From Apostichopus parvimensis (Eukaryota; Echinodermata; Holothuroidea; Aspidochirotida; Stichopodidae): a DNA stretch of 38,002 nucleotides. Positions within the stretch are counted from its first letter, which is position 1; each line of letters begins with the position of its first letter. Under the pieces are notes generated by a model that made no database searches, was not told the DNA's origin, and saw nothing but the letters and a program-made list of their open reading frames with translations. Positions 11,501 through 22,101 of this stretch are shown here, in pieces. The stretch covers positions 20,829 through 58,830 of the forward strand of contig KN888121.1 in NCBI GenBank assembly GCA_000934455.1, given 5' to 3'. Both the position numbers and the translations under genes were made by a program.

Positions 11501-12210
11501 CCTTCACTGACTTTTCATGTTTGCTAATAGTAGTTGTACCAGAGGTCATTGTCTTAAACTCCAAAAGTCACAAAGTAGGATTAATATTTGGCATACCTTT
11601 TTTCTAATAGGGTTGTGAATGAGTGGAACGGTTTGCCTGAGAAAATTGTACTTGCAAGTAGTGTGAATGGGATTAAGAATGCGTTGGACAAGCACTTTAA
11701 TCATTGTAATCGGGTCTGAGTGTTTGTTTCTTCATTTTTCTTTGATGGGGACTTGAGTATTCCCTCCTGAACTTGTTTTCTACTAAACTTAACTCAACTA
11801 TCTTACACAGAATGAAGACCGGCGTTGCACCATTACCGGGTGGCCTCTAAAATCATCTTTTCTAGCTTTTTCAGACGTGATACTAATAATAATATTATTA
11901 TTATTTATTATTATTACTTCGCAGGAATACCTCAAGATGCTCGAGTACAGACGTTTCTACGATCAAAAATGAACCTCAACCATTGAGTCCATCAGCTGAA
12001 ATGATGACAACTGAATATCACAAAGCCGTAACACATGATTATTGTAGCGATCATGTGACAGCACCTGACGACATTCCCGAGTATCAGGAGATAGAACAAC
12101 CCAATGAAAACTACAACAAGCAGATATACAGAGAGAATCAGAACTGTGTATATTCCAAAAGATTACATCATAACCAAGATTATCAAATATATATGGAAAG
12201 TCAAGAATAG
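8268..12210 (+). CDS. Receptor A: two-Ig-domain transmembrane receptor with tyrosine-rich tail (4 exons)
   Basis: Predicted join: 8268-8586, 9583-9942, 10674-10803, 11925-12210 (1095 nt, 364 aa plus stop). Junction phases are 1, 1 and 2 and all agree. The protein has a signal peptide (about residues 1-20), Ig1 (C38, W48, C91 in a QGLYQC motif), Ig2 (C142, W155, C201), an acidic stalk, a membrane helix (about 244-268) and a 95-residue cytoplasmic tail with 8 tyrosines. One tyrosine sits in PEYQEI, a YxxI site resembling the pYEEI ligand of Src-type SH2 domains; I see no canonical ITIM or ITAM. This is the layout of type I cell-surface receptors or adhesion molecules of the Ig superfamily; the ligand is unknown. 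The start ATG has an in-frame TGA three codons upstream. No orthologue is recognised, and a further exon inside an intron cannot be excluded. Confidence 0.82.
8981..9228 (-). mobile_element. tRNA-derived SINE in receptor A intron 1
   Basis: On the minus strand the head (9228 to 9163) begins GGAGTGTTATCTCAATGGTT and holds a B box GGTTCGAGTC; its ends can form a 6-bp acceptor-like stem (GGAGTG with CGCTCC). A body of about 150 bp follows, ending in an ATAC-type microsatellite (plus strand tgtatgtatgtatgtatg). The head without an intact D stem, followed by a body and simple-repeat tail, marks a SINE and not a tRNA gene. Confidence 0.7.
9583..9942 (+). CDS. Receptor A exon 2: Ig domain 2
   Basis: The acceptor is ctttctccag and the donor GTAAAC at 9943. 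The exon is 360 nt with phase 1 at both ends, the standard symmetric Ig exon. It carries VRC (C142), LTW (W155) and NISC (C201), a C-type Ig pattern. NTT, NIS and NLT are possible N-glycosylation sites. The exon ends in a short Ser/Glu-rich stretch. Confidence 0.85.
10674..10803 (+). CDS. Receptor A exon 3: stalk and transmembrane helix
   Basis: Encodes an acidic stalk (SEDDSLQDDAETKDSD) and then a hydrophobic helix beginning LLVWSLVGVISFLLIL, ending with Phe-Ile-Ser before the cytoplasmic arginine. The donor at 10804 is cag|GTAGTA and the phase changes from 1 to 2. A second acceptor six bases downstream (after 10679) would remove two residues without changing frame. Confidence 0.75.
10855..11175 (+). 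repeat. 53-bp minisatellite, array 2, in receptor A intron 3
   Basis: About six units of the same family as the array at 7041, with the same TTGCAGTTATAACTAATTAA core. It lies between the membrane exon and the tail exon. Confidence 0.85.
11320..11805 (+). mobile_element. CR1-like non-LTR retrotransposon, 3' fragment
   Basis: This is a 5'-truncated copy of the family at 14605-15822, in opposite orientation. It retains degraded C-terminal reverse transcriptase coding (ggataaggaagtactcaaga, gttgtgaatgagtggaacgg) to the stop near 11717, and the 3' UTR ending in ctactaaacttaactcaac. It sits inside receptor A intron 3 and interrupts the homology between the two tail-exon segments. Confidence 0.8.
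11883..11917 (+). repeat. (ATT)n microsatellite before the receptor A tail exon
   Basis: AAT/ATT units occupy the place of the polypyrimidine tract just before the exon 4 acceptor. The decayed copy at 7650 lacks this expansion. Confidence 0.8.
11925..12210 (+). CDS. Receptor A exon 4: tyrosine-rich cytoplasmic tail
   Basis: The acceptor is ttacttcgcag|g, entering in phase 2 and completing an Arg codon. Ninety-four codons follow to TAG at 12208. Tyrosines occur in TEYHKA, HDYCSD, PEYQEI, ENYNKQ, QIYREN, CVYSKR and QDYQIYM. The density of tyrosines suggests phosphorylation-dependent docking, which is inference. Decayed relatives of this exon lie at 6373, 7650 and about 12480. Confidence 0.8.
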
Positions 12211-12434
12211 GAACTTTTTTTGTAGCCATTTGATGACTATTCAGTCTATTCCAATGTATCATGTCATAGACGATATGTTGAAACCATCTTCAGACGATAC
12301 AGTTTGCAATAAGATAAACGTGAAACTTCCATATCTTGTCATGCATGTGTCTAAGCTGTTTAAACATTTTTAATTCAATATAATTCAGCTTTGAATATTT
12401 GTTAGCTGACAGTGTTCTTTTTGGAATTGAGGAA

Positions 12435-12440
12435 AATAAA
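12435..12440 (+). terminator. Polyadenylation signal of receptor A
   Basis: AATAAA lies 225 bases downstream of the receptor A stop codon, a plausible 3' UTR length. No transcript evidence is available. Confidence 0.55.
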
Positions 12441-12479
12441 GTGTACCTACAGAAAATGAAAAAAACAAACAGAGAGATG

Positions 12480-12560
12480 ACCCTCAAATAGATGAAACAA
12501 CTAACTGAAAACTAAGGCAGGAAGATGGATAGAACAAAAGCCGAACTGTATATATTATTT
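12480..12560 (+). pseudogene. Possible fourth relic of the tail exon, next to the assembly gap
   Basis: The segment gaaacaactaactgaaaact and, further on, gaactgtatatatt parallel gaacaacccaatgaaaactac and gaactgtgtatattc of the intact tail exon in the same order and spacing. It is interrupted by stops and ends close to the N run. Confidence 0.4.
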
Positions 12561-12601
12561 GTTTAAGAGCATTACACTTGCGGGACACTGGCTAATTATT
12601 A

Positions 12602-12736
12602 NNNNNNNNNNNNNNNNNNNNNNNNNNNNNNNNNNNNNNNNNNNNNNNNNNNNNNNNNNNNNNNNNNNNNNNNNNNNNNNNNNNNNNNNNNNNNNNNNNN
12701 NNNNNNNNNNNNNNNNNNNNNNNNNNNNNNNNNNNN
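12602..12736. other. Assembly gap (135 N)
   Basis: A run of 135 Ns immediately after the tail-exon relic. An actgtatatatt motif occurs on both sides. Confidence 0.99.
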
Positions 12737-12739
12737 ACT

Positions 12740-13640
12740 GTATATATTTCACTTTCATTTTCTATCTACTCTAGTGATTAAGTTCAGCTCCACATCAATT
12801 AGTTTCCTCGTTCTATGGCGTTCTAGATAGAATACTACCGTATATTGTATTATAATTCAACTTGGGCTGATTCTCATTAAAAGGCATCGTTCAATGTTGA
12901 TTACTTGATGTGACAATACCTGACCAAGACACAGCATGCCTTGTTGCAGTTATGTAACGTTCGTTAGTCAAAAATTCATGCAATGAAATTAAAGCAACTG
13001 TTAGCGCAGTACTGATATGACATCTCGACATGACATCTTGACTGTGAATCCAATCAAGGATTTATCTCTCAGGAACTTCAGTTTGATTGTCAGCAGTATG
13101 ATATGCTTATTTATTAACTTTTGTCAGGCTAGTAAGCCATTACATGGTATGATTGTGTTAAGAGCTTGGTGCACATATGCATATCAATTTTCCTTGTATT
13201 TGTGTACAACCATTACTAATGAATCACGAAAGTAATTTTCGAACTTCAAGAAACATGTCGCATGTGCATTGCATTGAAAAAAAGGAAACCAAATGAATTT
13301 TCAAAACGGCCTTCAACTACTCTCAAATCATCGCAGAACTCGTTGCTAATGATTAAAAATTATGAGAAATTTCAGAAGCAAAACATGACTGAAAATTAAA
13401 GGTTACGGGGAGAGGATTAAATACCAGCACCATTGCACCACCATTGATCCTCTGTAAAATAAAAGTATTATAAATTTGAAGTAAATATAATACAGCAATG
13501 CATCATCATACTATTATTAGCGATTTGAAAGGCAGAACAGGTAAAAACAAAAGAAAAACATAAAATGTATCACTCTACCTCTTTCCACATTTAACAAATA
13601 ATAATTGAATTAAATTATTCATAACAGAAGTGGAGAGAGG
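12740..13640. other. No gene recognised
   Basis: AT-rich sequence after the gap, with only short chance frames. Confidence 0.6.
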
Positions 13641-13645
13641 AATGG

Positions 13646-13778
13646 CTAGGGTTTAAGAGGACGCCAATAGACACCTATCGCACTACAAAAAGTGTAAGCC
13701 ATGATACAGCAACAAGAAAGAACTGCTCTTAGAGCTTCTTCTAACAACTCGGTGATCTCGCTGATTGATGGTTGTGTA
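13646..13778 (-). CDS. Possible minus-strand terminal exon with a membrane segment
   Basis: The minus-strand acceptor ggctggtttcaatttccag is followed by an open frame: TQPSISEITELLEEALRAV, then LSCCCIMAYTFCSAIGVYW, RPLKP and TAG. The composition looks protein-like (an acidic helix then a Cys-rich hydrophobic stretch). No partner exon or close polyadenylation signal is found. Confidence 0.28.
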
Positions 13779-13869
13779 CTGGAAATTGAAACCAGCCTTA
13801 CAAAATATATTATATTTATAGGCTTTGTCACTGTTTTTGTAACTTTTGGCAGAGAGCTCTCCATTTCAA

Positions 13870-14600
13870 ATTTGACTTGAAAAGAAACCTTCCAAAGAGC
13901 AAGGAATACTACGTCAAATATATGTATTTAAAATTAATTTCTACATAATTTATACTGTAACTGCAAAACTGCGATTGGTTACCCTTGGCGGAGGAATGGT
14001 GAGAACGCTACAGATTAATTAAGACATCCCATTTTGACAGGAATCTCTACTGCTAGTAGTAAACAGACGTAACGAACTGCTGAGGAACACACCTCAAAGA
14101 CGTATAACGAACTGCTGAGGAACACACATCAAAGGCCTCAAACACTATGTAAGTAAATCCTCAATGTTAGTATTAGCCCTATAATTCCATGCCTGTGTAT
14201 GGATATGTTGGCTAGGTCGCATTGGCACTACTAATCTTTATTGAATTTGTTAAACTTTTTTGACTAACATACATGAAAAACGTCTTACCACAACTGTTTC
14301 AGTGGTATTTTGTAAATTAATATTTCATCGTAGTATTATACCGTATTGTATTATAGCAATAGTAGTACCTAGGCCTATGCTATATCCAATTGATAGGATA
14401 GGAAAGCAGAATTCAACTCAAGTAACGGTGATAACAATTTTGTTGTGACTGAATTGACAGTCTGCTCTTGCTGTTTGCCTGTATACTGTAGGCCTAACCG
14501 CTAATTAAGAAGATTGAGATGCAACACTACAGAGGCCTTGTTGCAAATGACGTTGAGATTAAATGTTTGTGGTAAGTGTGTGTATCCTTGTTGAGGTGAT
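13870..14600. other. No gene recognised
   Basis: Apart from the short duplication at 14068 nothing repeated or coding stands out. Confidence 0.55.
14068..14136 (+). repeat. Short tandem duplication (~36 bp)
   Basis: aacgaactgctgaggaacac occurs twice, followed by acctcaaagac and acatcaaaggc. Confidence 0.8.
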
Positions 14601-14604
14601 GAAG

Positions 14605-15822
14605 TGATTAGTTTAGTTTAGTTTAGTAGAAAAAAGGATCAGGAGGGACACTTAAGTCCCCATCAAGGACCCTATAGAGAGATAAAAAAAAACTGAAGAC
14701 ACAAACACTCAGACCCGATTACAATGCTTAAAGTGCTTGTCCAAAGCATTCTTAAACCCATTGACACTACTTGCAAGTACAACTTTCTCAGGCAAACCAT
14801 TCCACTCATTCACAACCCTATTAGAAAAAAAGTTATGCCGAATATTAATCCTACTATGCGACTTTTGGAGTTTAAGACAATGACCTCTAGTACAACTACT
14901 GTTAGCAAACAAGAAAAAGTCGGTAAAGGATAAATTGTCGAAACCATACACAATCTTGAAAACCTGGATCAAGTCCCCACGTAACCTCCTAAGCTCCAGT
15001 GTGGTGAGATTCAACAGTTGTAACCGCCTATAATAAGGAACCCTCTTTAAGGAACTAATCATCCTAGTAGCCCTCCTCTGGACCTTTTCAAGTACTTCCT
15101 TATCCTTAGCAAAGTAAGGGTTCCAAGCCTGCACAGCATACTCCAGATGAGGCCTAACCAACTGCTTATAAAGTCTAACTACGATGTCCTCTTTCAGAAA
15201 ACTGAAGTTCCTCTTGATCATACCTAAAACCCTATTACCTCTTTTAGCAGCTTCAAGACAATGTTTAGAAGGTTGCAGAGATGAGTCAATGTAGATACCT
15301 AGGTCTCTTTCAACAGAGACCTCCTGTAACTCCACACCATTAAGATTGTATGTAAACTTTTGGTTACTACTACCAATGTGCATTACCTTACATTTATCAA
15401 TATTAAAAAGCATTTGCCACCCCTGAGACCAGGAAAAAATCTTATCCAAATCGGCTTGAAATTTCTCAGAATCGCTTTTGGAAGAGACCTCAGAATACAA
15501 TTTGGTGTCATCAGCAAACTTCTTAGCTTTACACAAAATATCTCCGTCGATGTCATTTATATAGGTAACAAACAACAAGGGACCTAATACAGACCCTTGT
15601 GGAACCCCACTAGTAACGTTCTGCCAAGAAGAAGCACACCTTTAATTACCACCCTCTGTTCCCTATTACCAAGCCAATTCCCGATCCAAGACAGTAAATT
15701 CCCATTGACACCCATACTCTTCAGCCTAAGTAAAAGACGCTGGTGGGGAACTTTATCAAAGGCCTTCTGGAAATCCAGGAACACAACATCTACAGACTTC
15801 TGCCTACTGATGAAGTGAACTT
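14605..15822 (-). mobile_element. CR1-like non-LTR retrotransposon, 5'-truncated
   Basis: Minus-strand reverse transcriptase sequence with FLDFQKAFDKVPHQRLLLRL (motif A), a GVPQGSVLGP block and FADDTKLYSE (catalytic Asp pair), ending in KHFKHCNRV. The 3' terminus is a short ACTAA-type repeat (plus strand tttagtttagtttag, 14615-14628). Endonuclease and upstream coding are missing. The element is dead. Confidence 0.88.
14709..15784 (-). pseudogene. CR1-like reverse transcriptase, frameshifted and truncated
   Basis: The open segment 14709-15578 (289 aa plus stop) holds the FADD catalytic motif, the thumb region and the conserved C-terminal part (HLEYAVQAWNPYF, VVNEWNGLP). The upstream segment 15584-15784 holds LDFQKAFDKVPHQ in another frame. 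The frame change falls near 15640, in a CTT-repeat-like run, just before the SGVPQGSVLGP block. In the living family this enzyme performs target-primed reverse transcription; here it cannot be made as one protein. Confidence 0.85.
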
Positions 15823-15829
15823 AAAGTAT

Positions 15830-16500
15830 GCACATGTGAGTCATCATACATCACCGAATGCATCTGAGAGTTACAAAATTGAGATTTATTTACAAAATGA
15901 AAACAAAATAAAATTATAGAACAAAGAGACTACTTGTAAGTAGACAGCAATGTACTGTAACAGACTGGTAAAAATGCTGAAATACACGTTAATAGGCCTA
16001 CATCTATGATGGTGTCTTGTTCCATTTGAACTTCAATATTCTTCAGTAAAGCATTCACATTGTAAAACAAAGAGAAACAGCATGGAATTTAACTATAACC
16101 ATTTTATTGAGGGGTGTATATATGTTTAGGGAAGTTATCTATTTCTTCTTCCATGTTGATTTTTATTTTGCAATTATGTATATATTTGGACGAATTTAAG
16201 AGAAAATTGAAAGGTTGCGGGGGTGCGATTATGCACGTTTCGCACGTGTGCAATACACTTACTAATGATATGTCGTGTAGTGATCAGGTAGACCAGGCCG
16301 AGATTACACACCCGCTACAGTTAACTATGGTATATTATTTATGAGACTTGGCTACACCGTCAACCTCCACAATTGATTTTATCGGGAAACAAATTATGGG
16401 GGCGCTAAACACCAACACACATGAGCGGCTCATATCAATCTAGCTGGTCCTAGTAAACAAAACAGCCTGAGCTAATAAATGGCACATAGCTCAAACTCAA
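15830..16500. other. No gene recognised
   Basis: Sequence between the CR1 and gypsy relics; no motif is recognised. Confidence 0.5.
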
Positions 16501-16509
16501 AAGCTCACT

Positions 16510-17465
16510 AAAAGTCGTGTGGTAACTTAGGAGGACGCCACAACTACGATAAATGTCCAGCGTATGGTAAACCAGTGCAACAATTGCCAAAAAATGTACC
16601 ATTATGCAACGTGTTGCAGATCAACTAAAACAAATGTCAACGCAGTGGATGACAGCACGCAGGACAAAGAAGAACTCTTCACTGACGATATCTCAAAGAA
16701 TGGACTCAGCTGTTTAAGTTCAGTCGCACAGACATCGGGTTCAGACTTGACCCAGATGTTCAAGTAAACAGTTTACCTGTTAAATAGCACAATATGCTCA
16801 CCCAAAGCCTTAGCTTTATAGTGCTGGTGTAAAATTAAGTGAATATGGAAGACTCCGATACCAATTTTGGGTCGATGTGTGACCAAGGTTAAACAAAAAA
16901 GTAAAACTCACTTTGTATCGTTTGTTGTGGTTCCGAGAGACGTTCATCCACTGATTGATCTCCGAATATGTGATAACCTAGCACATGGAAGACTCCGATA
17001 CTAGATTTGGGTCGATGTGTGACCAATTTAAACACAAATGTTAAACTCACTTTGTATCGTTTGCTGTCGTTCCGAGAGACGTTCATCCACTGATTGATCT
17101 CCGAATTTGTGATAGCATAGGCTTAAGTAAGAGGGTTCATTGGGTTCAGAGTAATCATGTACAACACAGTGAGAACATGGGTAACACGTATGTTCACATA
17201 TGTGAGGAATATGCAGAAGTATTTGAGGGATTAGGTTGTCTGCCCAGGGAACATACAATTGTCATTGACCAGCAGGCATTCCCTGTCGAAAGGAACCAAT
17301 TGCTCTACGGGATGAGCTTAAATTAGAACTTGATAGAATAAAATTACCAAAGCCACTGAACCAACTGAATGTGCCCACCTATTAGCCTGAATACTGAATA
17401 CCTAAAGCGTGAGTACTTTGAACCCCCTTTCAGAGAGGATATACTATGTAACTTAGATTGGATTA
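16510..17465 (+). mobile_element. Decayed Ty3/gypsy-like retrotransposon fragment
   Basis: Pieces appear in order but in shifting frames. First, a gag zinc-knuckle region (YDKCPAYGK then CNNCQKMYHYATCCRS, 16535-16625). Then a protease C-terminal region (FVVVPRDVHPLI) and a linker, EVFEGLGCLP. Last, the start of reverse transcriptase (PCRKEPIALRDELKLELDRI, EPTEC, KREYF). Multiple frameshifts and stops are present. No LTRs or integrase are seen, so it is an internal relic. Confidence 0.75.
16845..17113 (+). repeat. Tandem duplication (~135 bp) inside the gypsy relic
   Basis: The segments 16845-16975 and 16982-17113 share atggaagactccgata, gggtcgatgtgtgacca, cactttgtatcgtttg and ttccgagagacgttcatcca. 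Both copies cover the same protease-proximal coding block. Confidence 0.85.
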
Positions 17466-17709
17466 ACCTAGCTCAAAACTGTGTACAATCCTAACGTTAT
17501 TTGGTAGACTTCAATTTCTACGATTACATTTTGCATTCCTTTTCAGGACCATACACCACATTATGGGTGCCATCATTGTAGGGGGAGGGGAAGGGGAGTA
17601 ACAAAGAAGAAAATGATAAACGCTTGCTTCAAGTTCCAAAAGCTGCATATAACTTGAAATAGATTGTTTTTAAATGCAAACTAGGAGCAAGAGAGCTAAC
17701 ACTTCTTGG

Positions 17710-18085
17710 CTCTTTGTCTTAAGAGTAACTACTTACTTCCTGTTCCCGAGTTTATTCATCCCTTACCGAAGTTATAGTCGTCCTTTGTCTTAATTCCGTG
17801 AAATCATCATGCTTGACCACAGATGACAACCCAATGCATCTCATGTGTATACAAATGTGGTTAGCCATAGCCCTCTTCTATGTGCCTTAGTTATAACAAG
17901 TTAATATTCCACATATCACAGAGCGTTTTTCGCCCCTTCTCAAGGAGTTATGACTTAATTAAATGCTGTAGTTTTGTTTGCACCCTAACATAACATGGCA
18001 CCAAACGTGGGGCGTACGACTTTGATGTGGGTCTGGTGAATATACTGGTGAGCAGGAAGTAAGTAGTTACATTTAAGACTAAGAG
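17710..18085. mobile_element. Possible MITE-like element with ~36-bp inverted ends
   Basis: 17710-17745 (containing taactacttacttcctg) is largely the inverse complement of 18050-18085 (caggaagtaagtagtta). The span is about 376 bp with no coding. Target-site duplications were not established. Confidence 0.5.
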
Positions 18086-18539
18086 GAACGTAAGCATATG
18101 CTTAAAGTGGTAGGGGATATAACTTCATGCTACATTACACAAACTATACTCATATATTACCACTTCATTATCGTTCTCCACGAAAGCAGATTGTCACAAC
18201 TACCCAATTTGGCATTTCTCTAGAGTAGATCTTGATGAGGAAAAATTCTAATTGAGTGACCTCGGCAGAAGGTCACCCAACCAGCAGACCCGTTGCTAAG
18301 AAATCAAACCACATACACTAATGACCGAAAGGCAGATTAATGATCAATGTACTAAATTTTGCCAAAGCTTGACAAAACGTTGAGCAAAGATATTTACCCA
18401 TCAGTGACATATTAATGCGGCAAAATTTTAAATTTAATACAGCTAAACGGTGAGAACACATATCCCCAAAAGTAATAACGAAGCGTTTAATGATTATAGT
18501 TCAAGGAGACTTGTTTTGGAATTATGTCGTAGTTACAGC

Positions 18540-18790
18540 TTAGTAGCAACTCTTGTTTGGAATAGTAGCACCTTCCGTTTAGGGTAATAGTAGCGCCACA
18601 CATTTAAAGTAGCATCGCCGCCTGAAGTTGTGGTACCGTCCCCTGTTTAGAATATCAGTAGAGCCACCTTTTTAGAGTAGCATCGTCACTAACGAGTACT
18701 AGCACGACCTGTTTAAGGTTGTAGCAAGGAAGGTCCTTGTTAACCTCCTTGGTTGTACCACATCCTGTTTACGATAGTAGCACATATTAT
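18540..18790 (+). repeat. Diverged minisatellite with CCTGTTTAG-AATAGTAGCACC units
   Basis: Variants of tgtttagaatagtagcacc recur at irregular spacing of roughly 30-60 bp (aatagtagcacc, aatagtagcgcc, agtagcatcgcc, atcagtagagcc). Confidence 0.55.
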
Positions 18791-18799
18791 GTTATTTCG

Positions 18800-21700
18800 G
18801 CGTTCCATACGAATGATCTCTGCAATGCGTATCGTTTTTGTTGATTTCTGTATGATTTGACCTAAGGTGGCATACTCCTATTAGAGTCTATATCAATCCG
18901 CTCGATTGTTCTCCTTCAGGAAAAGTGCCAAAAAGCAGCAGGAGAACATCTTTTGTGACCTGTTATCAATCATAATCTAGTTTTTTGTGGCTTGCATGTT
19001 GAAGAGCATGAATGGAAGTACATGTGGTGAGAAAATTGGGTCAAGTTTAGACCCCTTTAGACCTCCCAGGAGCAGCGTAGGAAATTTGTTTACCACTGAG
19101 TGAAGAGGTTTGTTTACAAGTGACGAAAACTTCCGGCTCGGATAGCAAAAAATCTACACGGTCATGATACAAAAAATTGATGGTGCCATGAAAGGCCAAC
19201 TTGTCAGCTATCCGGTGATGGGTAGCGTTTAGCTAGTGAAAACTTCTATCTAGACTTAGAGACCACATTAATTTTGTGATTTAGTGTGTAAGTCAATGGG
19301 GCTTTTATTGGGCGTATGCTACCCTAAGCACCATGAACCGTACATTGTTACATTCGTAATGCTGTTGTAGTTTGTGAAGACGATACTATCTAGACCTAGT
19401 ACACAAAGCTTAGAGACGTGGCTCAAAGTACAATATAATGGGATCACTTAAGGTATGGAATTGACGTTACTATTTGTTCGCATTTGTTTTCACAGCCATA
19501 TGTTAAACACTGTTGCTTTCGGTAATAGATGGTAAGTTGTAAGTTAGTGTCAGTATACAGTAGCTGTAAGTTTATTTTTGCATGGGCTTATGCTGTAGTA
19601 GGTTGTTGGGAAGTCAAAGTAAGCTTGTGTAGGCCTACTCGACTAGATTAACCGAGTGAATGTTTCTTTCTACAACTGGATGAAAGGTCCGTTGTGTATT
19701 ACACTGTAGTTTGGTAATCCTTGTGCAGTTTTGATGTGGTATGTTTAATTTCATTTATATGACTCATAATGTGGCAATATGTACCGTAGCTATGCCACCA
19801 TGTACTATCATGCATTTCATATGCAATTCCTCATAGCCTAGTCATATTGCTTCTGCTGCTTCCTGAACTTTGCTTTGTTAAATAAAGAGGCTAGTTCAAT
19901 TTATGACCTGGTTTGGTACCAACGACTATTCGCATTCAAATAAATAGCCAATGCTGAAAGTTTGATTTTCAACAGTGTTCTTTATTGTAGTAGATTTTGC
20001 ATATCGGATCGAACTGAACAACACCCAAAACTGTATCAATATAGCTACAGTAACGAGGCAGTGCTAAAAATACCAAGTGGAATTTCTCGAATGTATGTGT
20101 AGCACTAGGTGATGTACATATCTCATTTTGAAAGGTTCCCTCGAAAATATAAACGACGAACGTTACATGATACATGTAAACCAGGGTAGCATTAAGTTCT
20201 GCATCATACAATCAGCCTACGATTGTTTCAAAAGGCTCTTTCAGAAGGTTTAACTTAATATATGAACTAGCCTATGCCTAAAGTATGTACAGAATCAACT
20301 GAATATACTCCAACTACTACACTATAAATAACTTTTGCAATGCGGGCTAAATGGATCCGCCTATACCGTGATTCCACAACATTGAGTGAACATTATATCA
20401 CTTAGCGAAATGTTATTGTTAAATCTATGAATGGTTAGCCCATTTGTGAAGGCACCAAAGTAAAATAAACATAGGAAGTTTGGTGAATGGCAAGTTTCAT
20501 TGTAAATGGTGACCCTTGCAATATAATGATAACGCGGGTTTAGACACGTGGCTATACCTAGTTAAGTAACTTGGGCATCAATGAATATCCGTTGACTTAG
20601 TATGGACAGAAAGCTTGTTTCATTTCTCTGTTATTCTGTGTCAAATCACTGATCGCTGTTGCTCGACCCTCACCAAATATTTTTGGAGTTTATTTGCCTG
20701 GTATTTAATTATATAATGGTAAATCACTCAAATCAATCAAAACTCAATCACAGTTTGAGATTTTTACTGTAATGTTTTGCCATGACACAGGCTTTTTGAG
20801 TCCTGCTATTGCTATTCAAGGTCATATTATGTTTCACCGTCATTGTCAATAAATCTTGATTGTATTGTGCAAAAAGTAAATCTCTTCTACAATACAATTT
20901 TTTTTTCAACCTGACCCATTTTGATTACACAGTTGTCAAAGACGACAGACTTTGCACTTCGTATCAACTAATCAATCTCATAAATTTATCATGGGGAAAG
21001 CTAGAACCACGGAAATTTTGTTTATAGTAAGAACTTCATACTTATATACAAGTAAAGTACCGGTTAGTACATTTTACAGCTCCCACATGACTATCCTGGT
21101 GATTATTCGGTAACTACAACCCTTCAACGTACTGAATCGCAGCATGATAAACCATCTTCGGAGTTACATACTTGAAATTATAACACAGGAAATCACAGTG
21201 AGCGTGTGTTTGTATTTACCGGGTTAGACACAATAACAATTACAAACAATTCAGTATGCAGAAGTAAGAATGACATATGTTTAGGAAAAGAATACAAAAA
21301 TCGGATTTATTGGCATTTTAAAGTTGACCTAACTCCACATTACAATATTAAAACAAATGTTTCATGAATCGGAGGGTATTGGGATATTCAATTGATCATA
21401 ATAATCATAAATTGATAATACATCAGACAATTTTGCAGCAATGCAACTGGAATTTTCCCTAATTTCATAGTGCTCCTATCATACAAGGGTGGTGTTAATT
21501 TGGAGAAGGTGCAACAAAAAAATTCCCCAACAATCTGTTCATTTGACATGAAATGACCCTTTTGTTCAATATGTTATATTTATGTTATACTTTATCTACA
21601 TAACTATTGATATAACCTTGGAACATTGATATATATTAATTACTTTACAATCCTGCTTTAAAACATTTATTTGGCGACACACGTTGAGAAGTTGCAACTC

Positions 21701-22000
21701 ACACTTTCTTTGACCATACATTACCGGATAAAACCTCACTGATGAGTGATGCTTAAACGACTCATTTGATTTTATTGTAATTCCTGGAAATTAACTGAAG
21801 GTTAGTGAGAAAAAAAGCACCAATGAAAAAGTATAGATAAATAAATGACAACAGTGATATGGTAGATATGAACTTTCAAATTCAGCCGTAGGTCATAGAT
21901 TGGAAATCATCATATGTATATTCAACAGCAATTCTTTTCCACAGGTCTATGAAGGCCATTCTGAATACCAGACCTGACTTCCATATGTGATGTCCCACAA
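18800..22000. other. No gene recognised
   Basis: About 3.2 kb upstream of receptor B with no exon-like frames, repeats or RNA genes that I can support. The receptor B promoter should lie at its right end, but no clear core elements were identified. Confidence 0.55.
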
Positions 22001-22022
22001 TCAATTTAAGGAGTTCAATTAA

Positions 22023-22101
22023 ATGTCAGTTTTCTTTATTTTCCAGACGTTTTACACAAACCTTTTCGTGATACCTGTTTTGTTTTGGTGCATACTGAAT
22101 G
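22023..22101 (+). CDS. Receptor B exon 1: signal peptide
   Basis: The ATG is preceded directly by an in-frame TAA. The exon encodes 26 residues with a hydrophobic core (NLFVIPVLFWCIL) and ends in phase 1 at the donor GTAAGA, 22102. The stretch tttctttattttccag ending at 22046 also looks like a splice acceptor in the same frame, so the true first exon could lie upstream; the signal core is the same either way. Confidence 0.65.

Noticed and set aside
12017..12210. Classical ITIM or ITAM in the receptor A tail
   Set aside because: No tyrosine meets the full ITIM spacing and residue rule, and only PEYQEI has Ile at +3; no paired YxxL/I sites exist.
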